64,000 nucleotides of DNA from Acidobacteriota bacterium (GTDB lineage Bacteria > Acidobacteriota > Terriglobia > Terriglobales > Acidobacteriaceae): NCBI GenBank assembly GCA_021851335.1, contig JAJZEA010000008.1, forward strand, positions 24,518 to 88,517. The letters run 5' to 3'. The position numbers were made by a program, and so were the translations under genes. Every line of letters starts with the position of its first letter. The first letter of the stretch is position 1. The notes beneath the pieces were generated by a model, which saw only the letters and a list, made by a program, of their open reading frames with translations, was not told the DNA's origin and did not search any database. Positions 15,909-24,381 of the stretch are shown piece after piece.

Positions 15909-18785
15909 ATGAAGTTTTCCTCAAGAATTTGCCTCGGAATTCTCGCCGCTTCATGGATCGCCAACGCACAAGGCTCCCATCTTCTCGCCAATCCGGACCG
16001 CGCAATTCCTCTGCCCACCAGCAAGCAGCTCCAGCCGCAGGAGCCGGGATCGCCTCGGCCCTTGAACAGCCTGCCCATGGCCGCTGCCTGGTCGCCCGAT
16101 CACCGCTATCTGGCCATCGTCAACGCCGGCTTCGGCACTCTCGAATCCGGCTTCGCACAGTCCATCGCCGTCCTCGATACAACCACGGGCAAGGTGCAGG
16201 ATTTCCCCGAACAGCACGGCTCACTCGGCGCGCCACAGACGCTCTACGCCGGCATTGCCTTCGGTTCCGACGGCAAAGATCTCTACGTCAGCGTTGATTC
16301 GCTCAGCGCGCCTCTCGGCGGCAAGCCCGACGAAACCGGCAACGGCATCCTTGTCTACCGATTCACCGACGGCGTTCCTCAGTTGGATCACGTTCTTCCC
16401 ATCGGCTTGCAGCCGCTCAAGCCTGGCGCAAAACAAAACCAGTTCGGAGCACCCATCCCGGCGGGTAAGGCCATTCCTGCGCCCGCCGGACTCGCACTCA
16501 TCGCAGGTCAGGCAAAAGCAGGGCAGGGAAGCGGCTCGGATCGCCTGCTGGTCGCCGACAACTTCTCTGACGATGTGCTCATGCTCGACCCGGCCACAGG
16601 CAAAGTCCTTCAACGCTTCGATCTCTCGCTGGCTCCTGCATCGCCCACCTCGCAGGTCGTCGTTCCGTCCACCTATCCCGTCGCTGTCATAGCCGATTCT
16701 GCCGCTCACTTCGCCTACGTTGCGCTTTGGAACGACTCGTCGATTGCACAGTTGGACCTGCGCACCGGAGCCGTGGTCCAGCGCCTGCCACTGCTTCCGC
16801 CGCATTCGTCCGTCGAGCCAGGTTCCCACCCGGCCGCTCTGGCCCTTGCTCCCGACGGACGCCGCCTTTACGTCGCACTGGCCAATCGTGATGCCGTCGC
16901 CGTTGTCGATCTCGATGCAACCCGAATGCGGCTGGCCGCGACGCTCGACACGCGCCTGCCAGGGCAGAATTATTTCGGCGCCATGCCCGATGCGCTTGCA
17001 CTCTCTGCCGACGGCAAGCAGCTTTTCGCCGCCAACACCGGTTCCAACTCCGTCGCCGTCTTCACGCTGTCTGCTTCATCGAAGCCTGTCGGCTTTCTTC
17101 CCACCGAGTGGTATCCGACGGCGCTGGCCGTGCGCGGTCACCAACTCTACGTGGCAACCGCAAAAGGCAAGGGAACCGGCCCGAACAACTTCGCACAGGT
17201 CGTCCCGGAAAACGCCACCGGCAGAGGCATCGTGCGTCTCCGCCACCGTCCCAACACTTACATCGGCACGCTGCTTCATGGCTCCGTTGCCTCCATTGAT
17301 CTCAACGCCGTCCGCACCCAAATGTCCACGTTGACGCGCGAAGCCATTGCCGACAACCAGATGAATGCGACGCTACAACAGCAGCTTCATTTTGCCGGTG
17401 GCGTCAATCCCATTCATCACGTGATCTACATCATCCGTGAAAATCGCACCTACGATCAGGACCTCGGCGACCTGGGCGTCGGCAATGGCGACCCCAGTCT
17501 GACCATGTACGGCTCGGCCATCACGCCCAACCTGCACAAACTTGCCCTTCAGTTTGGCGTGCTCGACAACTTCTATGACTCCGGCGAAGTCTCTGGCGAT
17601 GGGCATGTCTGGTCCACAGCCGGTATCACCAGCGATTACACCGAAAAAACCTGGCAGCAAAGTTATCGCGGTCGCGAGCGACCTTACGACTATGAGGGAG
17701 TTGTCGAGCAGGGGTATCCGCTGCTTGAGAAAATCCCCGATATCGATGAGCCGGACAGCGGCTATCTATGGACCGATCTGGCGCGCCACCACATCTCGCT
17801 GTATCACTTCGGAGAATTCATCTCCACCAAATTCTGTGATGACTCCGGTGAAGCGCCCAAAGACCCTTCACCGCTCAACGGCACGCCGGAGCCGCGTCCG
17901 GAGCACTGTGACCACCCCGCCATCCTGCCCGGAGCCGCGGTTCCGGCCATCTACGGCGGCGGCCACAGTCCCTATCCGTGGAAGATTCCCCTGATCTTCG
18001 AGAACGTCGCCACCAAGCCGGAGCTGGTCGGCCACTTCGATCCCGAATACGCCGACTTCAATCTCAGCTTTCCTGACCAGCTTCGCTTCGAGGAGTTTCA
18101 CCGTCACTTTCAGCAGTGGGTGAGCCAGCGCACACAGCAGGGTAAGGACGAGATGCCGGCTTTCGTCATGCTGCGTTTCCCCAACGATCACACGGCCGGC
18201 ACAACACCTGGCATGCCCACCCCGCGTGCCTCCGTTGCAGACAACGATCTGGCCGTCGGACGCACCGTCGAAGCCGTCAGCCACAGCCCCTACTGGAACG
18301 ATACGGCGATCTTTGTCCTGGAAGATGATGCGCAGGACGGAGCCGATCACGTGGACGCGCATCGCAGCCTTGCCCTGGTCATCAGCAAATACTCGCCCCG
18401 TCGCTCGCAGACCGTTGTGGACTCCCACTTCTACACCACGGTCAGCGTGTTGCGCACCATGGAGCAACTGCTCGGCGCGCCGCCCATGAACAACAACGAT
18501 GCTCACGCCCCGGTCATCGCTCCGCTTTTCACCGGCTCGGGAGACCAGCCGCCGTACTCCGCCGACACACGCAACCGCGACAACGGCCTCATCTACACCG
18601 CAAACACACCCCGATCACCCGGCGCAAGCGAGTCCGCCAAAATGGACTTTACCCATGAGGATCGGGCCAATCCTCAAAAGCTGAACGTCATCCTCTGGCG
18701 CGACGCGCGGGGCAACGATCCGGTGCCTCTGCAACTCCGCCACGCCAGCTCAAATGCAGCCAAACGCAAAGACGACGATGACTAG
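15909..18785 (+). CDS. YVTN beta-propeller/phosphoesterase fusion protein, secreted (paralogue 1)
   Basis: The ATG after a short signal-like stretch (MKFSSRICLGILAASWIANAQ) is preferred over an in-frame TTG nine bases upstream. Roughly residues 50-470 form a YVTN-type beta-propeller (RRLYVALANRDAVAVVDL; KQLFAANTGSNSVAVF). The C-terminal half is a phosphoesterase domain of the alkaline-phosphatase/phospholipase C superfamily, with HHVIYIIRENRTYDQDLG at its start, PNDHTAG in the middle and LEDDAQDGADHVDAHRS near the end, the expected metal-binding Asp/His clusters. It probably hydrolyses phosphate esters outside the cytoplasm. The protein ends in KRKDDDD. A paralogue lies about 36 kb further on. 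No substrate can be inferred. Confidence 0.88.
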   Translation: MKFSSRICLGILAASWIANAQGSHLLANPDRAIPLPTSKQLQPQEPGSPRPLNSLPMAAAWSPDHRYLAIVNAGFGTLESGFAQSIAVLDTTTGKVQDFPEQHGSLGAPQTLYAGIAFGSDGKDLYVSVDSLSAPLGGKPDETGNGILVYRFTDGVPQLDHVLPIGLQPLKPGAKQNQFGAPIPAGKAIPAPAGLALIAGQAKAGQGSGSDRLLVADNFSDDVLMLDPATGKVLQRFDLSLAPASPTSQVVVPSTYPVAVIADSAAHFAYVALWNDSSIAQLDLRTGAVVQRLPLLPPHSSVEPGSHPAALALAPDGRRLYVALANRDAVAVVDLDATRMRLAATLDTRLPGQNYFGAMPDALALSADGKQLFAANTGSNSVAVFTLSASSKPVGFLPTEWYPTALAVRGHQLYVATAKGKGTGPNNFAQVVPENATGRGIVRLRHRPNTYIGTLLHGSVASIDLNAVRTQMSTLTREAIADNQMNATLQQQLHFAGGVNPIHHVIYIIRENRTYDQDLGDLGVGNGDPSLTMYGSAITPNLHKLALQFGVLDNFYDSGEVSGDGHVWSTAGITSDYTEKTWQQSYRGRERPYDYEGVVEQGYPLLEKIPDIDEPDSGYLWTDLARHHISLYHFGEFISTKFCDDSGEAPKDPSPLNGTPEPRPEHCDHPAILPGAAVPAIYGGGHSPYPWKIPLIFENVATKPELVGHFDPEYADFNLSFPDQLRFEEFHRHFQQWVSQRTQQGKDEMPAFVMLRFPNDHTAGTTPGMPTPRASVADNDLAVGRTVEAVSHSPYWNDTAIFVLEDDAQDGADHVDAHRSLALVISKYSPRRSQTVVDSHFYTTVSVLRTMEQLLGAPPMNNNDAHAPVIAPLFTGSGDQPPYSADTRNRDNGLIYTANTPRSPGASESAKMDFTHEDRANPQKLNVILWRDARGNDPVPLQLRHASSNAAKRKDDDD

Positions 18786-18861
18786 GGTTAACAAGGCCTA
18801 GAAGCGTGTCTTGCTACTCGTCATCGTCGTCTCGCAGCGCCCATTCAAAAGAAGCTGCGGA

Positions 18862-20961
18862 TTACTTCACTGATTCCAGCTCTGCGCCGGCCTTCTGAAT
18901 CGCAGCCGTCAGCGCCAGAAGCTGCGCCTTCGCAACATCCGTCTTCCCTGCGTCCAGCGCCTCGTTCACGCCGGGGATATCTACAGCTGCATAGCCGGTA
19001 TACACGCCCGGCGCGTAGACAGTGTGCTTGTACCAGGGACGATCCGGCAGACCCGCATCCGACAGGAACGCCGTCTCCACCGACCGCAGCGCCGTATTCA
19101 GCGCCGTCGGGTTCGCCGGCGGATGCAGCTCCAGCGACATCACCTGTTGCGCCGCTGCCGTGAACTGTGTCGCCGCCGCCAGTGCCGGGCCAAAATCGAT
19201 TCCACGAGCAGTCGGCTTGGCCTGCGCGTTCTTCAGATACTGGGTCAGTTCCTGTCCATAGCTCACGTAATCCAGCGGCAGCACGTCGGCGTCGGCCATA
19301 TGCAGCGCCTCCAGACCAAAGACGCGCGCCATCTCCTGCAAATACACAAAGTGCGGATCTGCATTCATCGTGTACCAGGCATAGTTGTCAAAGACCGAGT
19401 GATAGACGCCATACGCGCCCTCGGAGCCGATATCCGTCGAGGGCACACCCAGATGTTGCAGAAACGGTGTGAAGTCCGATCCCGAACCCAGATCGCCCAC
19501 CGGCGCATCGGCGGAAGCGTCCGCCGCCGCCAGCTCATGCGCGCTTCGCAGCTTCCACTGCGAATACACACTGCCACTCACCGGACTGGGCACCTCCTTC
19601 GTCAACTCACGCAGAAACTTCTTCAGCGAAGGCACAGCTTCCGCCGTGAAGCTCGGTCCTGCAACGGCCACATCCACGTTAAAGTACGCAACCGCCTTCT
19701 GCAGCGGCTTTGCATTCTGCTCGGCCCACTCGGTTGACCCGATCAGTCCTTCTTCTTCGGCATCCCAGCTCGCAAAAATGATCGTCCGCTTCGGCCGCCA
19801 TCCCTGTCGCAGCAAGGCTCCGATGCCGTGCACAGCCTCCAGCATCGCCGCCGTTCCGCTGTTCGGATCCACCGCGCCATACACCCATGCGTCGCGATGG
19901 TTGCCCAGCACCACCCACGCATCCGGCTGCTCACTGCCCGGAATCCTGCCAATCACATCCCAGATGGTGCGAATCTTGTAATCCTGATCGGAGACCAGAT
20001 GCACGCGCACGCCGCTTCCACCCACGTGATAATGAAACGGCAAAGCGCCCTGCCAGTTCGTCGGCACCGCCGCGCCCTTCAGCGCGCGCAACATCGGCTC
20101 GGCATCGTGATAGCTGATGGGGATGGAGATGATCGTCGGCTGATTGCCCGTCTTCATCGGGTCCATCCTCGCCGAATCCGGCAGCGTCATCGTCGAAGCC
20201 ACGCCCGGCGTCTGCGGGTCGCCCGGATAGTTGAACAGATATTGCACCGAGCCACGCTGCACTCCGGTCGCAGGACGCCACGGACCATGCGGATACACAT
20301 CGCCCTGATAGTAGCCATCGTCGCGCGGGTCCGAGTAGATCAGCACCCCGGCTGCGCCGCGCTGCTGCGCGATATACACCTTCACGCCGCGAAAATTCGC
20401 CCCGTATCGCACCAGCACAATCTTGCCGTGCAGGTCGACGTGCTCGGCTGCAAGCTGGTTGAAATCCGCCAGCGTGCCATAGTTCGCATACACCACCTCG
20501 CCCGTCACGTCTCCGGAAGCCGAGGACCCATTGAACGGCATCACAACATTGGGATTGTCCTGGTACGGGTCGCTTGAAACGTGTTCCGGTGTCGGTCCAG
20601 TCGCCAGCAGTACGCCCTCATCCGTGCGCGCCTCAAAGCTCACCTTGCGCGGCTGATTCATCAGCACGCGATACGGCACAATCTCCGTCTCCAGCCCCGC
20701 CGCGCGAAACTTCGCTGCCACATACTCTGCCGTCTTGTAGTCCTGCGGAGAACTCGCCAGATGCGGCTCCGCTGTCAGCGTCTTCAGTTCCTCACCGGCC
20801 AGCTTTGCGTCCGGTACGGCAAGAAACTCCTCATCCAGCCGAGCTTCAGCCGTCGGATTGCTGTATCCAAACAGTTGCGTCGGAGCGCTTTGCGCCCATC
20901 CCGCCAGTGGCAGCAGCGCCAGTGCGCAGCTCACAGTGCATCTCCAATGTCTTTGCATCAT
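18862..20961 (-). CDS. Secreted M28 metallopeptidase, glutamate carboxypeptidase II type
   Basis: This 699-residue protein has a signal peptide ending at 'LAGWAQSA'. It shows the full PSMA/GCPII layout: an N-terminal segment, a PA domain (KIVLVRYGANFRGVKVYIAQQRGAAGVLIYSDPRDDG), the M28 zinc-peptidase domain and a C-terminal helical dimerisation domain. Zinc ligands can be placed in LGNHRDAW (H355), VDPNSG (D365), WDAEEEG (about 400-402), NVDV and YHSVFDN (about H522). The family removes C-terminal acidic residues from peptides. It lies 28 nt downstream of an M42-type peptidase gene on the same strand, so the two probably form a peptide-scavenging operon. Confidence 0.94.
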   Translation of the reverse strand: MMQRHWRCTVSCALALLPLAGWAQSAPTQLFGYSNPTAEARLDEEFLAVPDAKLAGEELKTLTAEPHLASSPQDYKTAEYVAAKFRAAGLETEIVPYRVLMNQPRKVSFEARTDEGVLLATGPTPEHVSSDPYQDNPNVVMPFNGSSASGDVTGEVVYANYGTLADFNQLAAEHVDLHGKIVLVRYGANFRGVKVYIAQQRGAAGVLIYSDPRDDGYYQGDVYPHGPWRPATGVQRGSVQYLFNYPGDPQTPGVASTMTLPDSARMDPMKTGNQPTIISIPISYHDAEPMLRALKGAAVPTNWQGALPFHYHVGGSGVRVHLVSDQDYKIRTIWDVIGRIPGSEQPDAWVVLGNHRDAWVYGAVDPNSGTAAMLEAVHGIGALLRQGWRPKRTIIFASWDAEEEGLIGSTEWAEQNAKPLQKAVAYFNVDVAVAGPSFTAEAVPSLKKFLRELTKEVPSPVSGSVYSQWKLRSAHELAAADASADAPVGDLGSGSDFTPFLQHLGVPSTDIGSEGAYGVYHSVFDNYAWYTMNADPHFVYLQEMARVFGLEALHMADADVLPLDYVSYGQELTQYLKNAQAKPTARGIDFGPALAAATQFTAAAQQVMSLELHPPANPTALNTALRSVETAFLSDAGLPDRPWYKHTVYAPGVYTGYAAVDIPGVNEALDAGKTDVAKAQLLALTAAIQKAGAELESVK

Positions 20962-20989
20962 TCGTCCTTGTCTTTATGGTTTTCTTGCT

Positions 20990-22177
20990 TCAGGGCTGTG
21001 TCGTCTGCGGCGCAAAATCGCGAATCGCATCCACTTGTTTCTGGTCCAGATGGTTCAGCAGATCCACCACCAGGTCCACCATCCGGTCAAAATCTCCTCG
21101 GTTCATAATTCCATTGTGCGCATGGGTATAGCGCACCGGCACCACCAGATTTACAGTCGGCGTTCCCCCGTTGCTGGCCTGCATCTCCGCCGAGTCATCG
21201 CCATATCCCTGCACCAGATCCAGTTGCAGCGGAATATGATTATCCGCCGCCGTCGCCTTCACCAGCGTCACCAGCTTGCGGTTGGGCAGCGTGCTGGAGT
21301 CATACAAAAACAACCCCGGTCCTGCGCCCAGTTTTTCCTGCGTCTCTTCCGGATGCCCCGGATACACATCGCCCGTAATGCCGCCTTCAATCGCAATGCC
21401 CAGATCCGGCTTTACCGCTTCGGCCGCCGTATGCGCTCCGCGCAGACCAATCTCTTCCTGCGTCGTCGCTACATAAAACAACTGGTTCGGATGCGCGCTC
21501 TTCGCCGTGCGCCGCATTGCCTCAATCAGCACGGCACAGCCCACGCGATCATCCCATGCCTTGCCCAGATAGTTCTCCGATCCGTTCAGCACCTCAAACG
21601 GCGAATCGGGAACTACAGGATCACCCGGCTCAATGCCCATTGCCGCCGCCTGCTCAGCCGTCATTGCACCAATGTCGATTGCAAGCATATTGCGCGGATA
21701 CACTCGACCCCGTTCCTCGGCGGGCACCACATGAATGTCGCGAATCCCGGTCACGCCGCGCACCGGGCCTTTCGATCCCAGAATCGTCCATCGCTGATCG
21801 ACCAGCGCCTGATCCAGCCACCCGCCCAGCATCTGCATCGTCACCAGACCATTCGGTGTAACACGCCGCACCATCCCGCCCAGCTCATCCATATGTGCGT
21901 CAATCATGATGCGAGGTCCGGCGCTGCCTTGTCGCGCAATCACCGATCCCAGTCCGTCATAGCGCAACTCCGTTGAAGCCGCCTTCATCCTCGGAACCAT
22001 AATCGCCCGAACCGGCTCTTCGGCTCCTGGTGGTCCGGCTGCATTCGACAACTCACGCAAAAGCTCCACCGTCGCATCCGCGTTGCCAGTTGCACGGTTC
22101 TGAGCCGTGAGTTGCGGAGACAGGCCCGTCACCCACAAGAGCGCCACCAGAGAGAAGAGGAATCGCATGCGTTGCAT
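20990..22177 (-). CDS. Secreted M42-family metallopeptidase
   Basis: An ATG downstream of the longest open frame is chosen because it follows GGTGA and begins a clean signal peptide (MQRMRFLFSLVALLWVTG to LTAQN), giving 395 residues. The M42 glutamyl/leucyl aminopeptidase pattern is complete: MIDAHMDELGGMV, 'AWDDRVGCAVLIEAMR', the catalytic pair in TTQEEIGLRGA, 'IAIEGGITGDVY' and the late His in RYTHAHNGIMN. Most M42 enzymes are cytoplasmic; an export signal is less usual. It is co-directional with the following M28 gene and divergent from the prenyltransferase gene. Confidence 0.9.
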   Translation of the reverse strand: MQRMRFLFSLVALLWVTGLSPQLTAQNRATGNADATVELLRELSNAAGPPGAEEPVRAIMVPRMKAASTELRYDGLGSVIARQGSAGPRIMIDAHMDELGGMVRRVTPNGLVTMQMLGGWLDQALVDQRWTILGSKGPVRGVTGIRDIHVVPAEERGRVYPRNMLAIDIGAMTAEQAAAMGIEPGDPVVPDSPFEVLNGSENYLGKAWDDRVGCAVLIEAMRRTAKSAHPNQLFYVATTQEEIGLRGAHTAAEAVKPDLGIAIEGGITGDVYPGHPEETQEKLGAGPGLFLYDSSTLPNRKLVTLVKATAADNHIPLQLDLVQGYGDDSAEMQASNGGTPTVNLVVPVRYTHAHNGIMNRGDFDRMVDLVVDLLNHLDQKQVDAIRDFAPQTTQP

Positions 22178-22297
22178 CCTATCACCCCATCGCGAGATTC
22201 CCCGAGAGATTTTTCTCCTGCAAAAATCAGCTTCGCCCGTGCTCCCCGGCAACCCGCCGCACGGCAGCGAAACGCTACACTGGAAGCAGGAAAATTC

Positions 22298-23167
22298 ATG
22301 GCCGCCTTCGCCCAGATTCGCGTCACGCTCGAGATGATCAAGTGGGAACACTCCATCTTCGCGCTGCCCTTTGCGCTCACCGGCGCCATGCTCGCCGCCA
22401 ACGGACTTCCGCCCATGCGCGTCCTGGTTTGGATCATCGTTGCCATGGTCAGCGCGCGTTCGGCGGCCATGGCCTTCAACCGCTGGGCAGACGCTGCGCT
22501 TGACGCAGCCAACCCGCGCACACGCTCACGCGCCATTCCCGCCGGCCTGCTCTCGCCCGGCTTCGTTCTCACCTTCACCCTGCTGATGACGGCAGCCTTC
22601 GAGCTTGCCTGCTGGCAGCTCAACCAGCTCACACTGCTGCTTTCGCCCATTGTCATCCTGGTGCTCTTCGGCTACTCCTACATGAAGCGCTGGACGCGCT
22701 TCAGTCACCTCGTCCTCGGGCTTTCCCTCGGCATCGCGCCGTCTGCGGCCTGGATCGCCGTCCGCGGCTCACTTGACCCGCGCATCGTTCTGCTCACCGT
22801 CATCGTCCTGCTTTGGACGGCAGGTTTCGACATCCTCTACGCCTGCCAGGATTTCGATCATGATCGACAGGCTGGCCTCTACAGCATTCCCCAGTCCCTG
22901 GGCCTCGAAGCCGCCTTTCGCATCGCGCAACTGGCACATCTCGCCGTCGTCCTGCTGCTGGCAATCTTTGCTGCTCTCTTCCACTTTGGCTTGGCCGGAG
23001 ATGTAGGTGTTCTGCTGGTCGCCGCGCTTCTGCTCTATGAGCATCGGCTGGTTTCCCCACGCGATCTCTCGCGCCTCAATGCTGCTTTCTTCACCATGAA
23101 TGGCATCATCGCCACGGTCTTCTTTCTCTCCGTCGCAACCGACCTCCTGCTGAAGTCCCGACTCTGA
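22298..23167 (+). CDS. UbiA-family aromatic prenyltransferase (menaquinone pathway, MqnP/UbiA-like)
   Basis: The ATG with AGGA 6 nt upstream gives 289 residues. The first Asp-rich motif AMAFNRWADAALDAANPRTR and RAIPAG, and the second in YACQDFDHDRQAGLYSIP, are the Mg-diphosphate and substrate-binding loops of UbiA enzymes; eight to nine membrane helices are evident. Proteins of this type are named 4-hydroxybenzoate octaprenyltransferase by homology, but in organisms that make menaquinone by the futalosine route they serve as MqnP. mqnE in this window supports that reading; no ubiquinone gene was seen. Inner membrane. Confidence 0.9.
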   Translation: MAAFAQIRVTLEMIKWEHSIFALPFALTGAMLAANGLPPMRVLVWIIVAMVSARSAAMAFNRWADAALDAANPRTRSRAIPAGLLSPGFVLTFTLLMTAAFELACWQLNQLTLLLSPIVILVLFGYSYMKRWTRFSHLVLGLSLGIAPSAAWIAVRGSLDPRIVLLTVIVLLWTAGFDILYACQDFDHDRQAGLYSIPQSLGLEAAFRIAQLAHLAVVLLLAIFAALFHFGLAGDVGVLLVAALLLYEHRLVSPRDLSRLNAAFFTMNGIIATVFFLSVATDLLLKSRL

Positions 23168-23292
23168 TCCCGCCGGGTTGAGGCCGGTTCTCGTTGGGGC
23201 CTGTTCTTTCCCTGCTCCTGGAAACGATATGATGATAGGTTGCACTCGCCGCCGCGCTTCCAATTCCAGCGGTCGGCGATCCGGGAGTTCTC

Positions 23293-24117
23293 TTGTCGCT
23301 TGTTGCCATCCAGGGTGAAATCGGCGCCTTCAGTCATGAAGCCGCATTGCGGCTCGTTCCGGAAGCTTCCATTCTTCCATGCTCACTCTCGGCCGACGTC
23401 TTCGCCGCGCTCTCCACCGGGCAGGTCGATGCCGCCGTCATTCCCATTGAAAACAGCCTCGCCGGCTCGGTCATCGAACACTTCGACCTGCTGCTCAAAC
23501 ACGACCTGGTCATCGTCGAGGAAGCGCTGCTGCGCATCCGTCACAACCTCATCGCCCTGCCCGGCGTCGCGCTCTTCCAGATTCACACCGTCTACTCCCA
23601 TCCGGTTGCCCTGGCCCAGTGTCGCCAGTTCTTCGTCGCTCATCCGGCCATCCATGCCTGCGCCTTTTATGACACCGCCGGCAGTGTCAAACATCTCGCT
23701 GAAACCGCCAACCATTCCGCTGCCGCCATCGCCAGCCGCCATGCCGCGCACGAATATGGCGCGGAAATCCTCGCCGCCGATATCGAAGACAATCCGGAAA
23801 ACTACACCCGTTTTTTTCTCCTTCATCGTCGCTCCGTCGCGCCCGCTGTCCTCGATGCCAACAAGCTCAGCGTAGCGTTTGCCGTCGAAAATCGCCCCGG
23901 CACGCTGGTTGCTGCCTTGCAGCAGATTGCCGAGCAGGGAACCAATCTCACCAAAATCGAGTCGCGCCCCGTCCACGGGCGCCCATGGGAATATATCTTC
24001 TACGTCGATTGCCAGCTCTCTCACCCCGGTGCTGCCGACCTGGCACTGGCCGCACTCCAAGCGCATTGCTCCATGGTGCGCGAACTGGGACGTTATCGCG
24101 AAGCAGTCCAGAAATAG
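23293..24117 (+). CDS. pheA: Prephenate dehydratase
   Basis: It converts prephenate to phenylpyruvate for phenylalanine synthesis. The start is TTG with GGAG 5 nt upstream. The 274-residue protein is monofunctional: a periplasmic-binding-protein-like catalytic domain ('IQGEIGAFSHEAAL', 'VIPIENSLAGSVIEHFDLL', 'YSHPVALAQC', with the catalytic Thr in ENYTRFFLL) is followed by a C-terminal ACT domain with ENRPGTLVAAL and IESRP, the classic phenylalanine-binding motifs for feedback inhibition. There is no chorismate mutase domain. It lies 125 nt after the prenyltransferase gene. Confidence 0.96.
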   Translation: MSLVAIQGEIGAFSHEAALRLVPEASILPCSLSADVFAALSTGQVDAAVIPIENSLAGSVIEHFDLLLKHDLVIVEEALLRIRHNLIALPGVALFQIHTVYSHPVALAQCRQFFVAHPAIHACAFYDTAGSVKHLAETANHSAAAIASRHAAHEYGAEILAADIEDNPENYTRFFLLHRRSVAPAVLDANKLSVAFAVENRPGTLVAALQQIAEQGTNLTKIESRPVHGRPWEYIFYVDCQLSHPGAADLALAALQAHCSMVRELGRYREAVQK

Positions 24118-24381
24118 GTTCGTCCTTTCATCTCATCCCCACCCCCGCCTCAAGCCCTCCCCTTGACCGCCGATAACCCCACTGTACGCATGAAGCTGAG
24201 ATGACCAACCATGTATGCACCATTCCGCGTCTTGCCGGAACCATTTGTTCCGCATTCCGTATCGTTTCTCAAGGGCCAGCCCTTTGCTCGACGGCAAAGT
24301 TGGTTCAGGGTCGGCATCGCTTTTTGAAACTTTCGCAAGGTTAAAAGTGTCTAATGAGGAAAGTTGATACGAGGACGCTCA

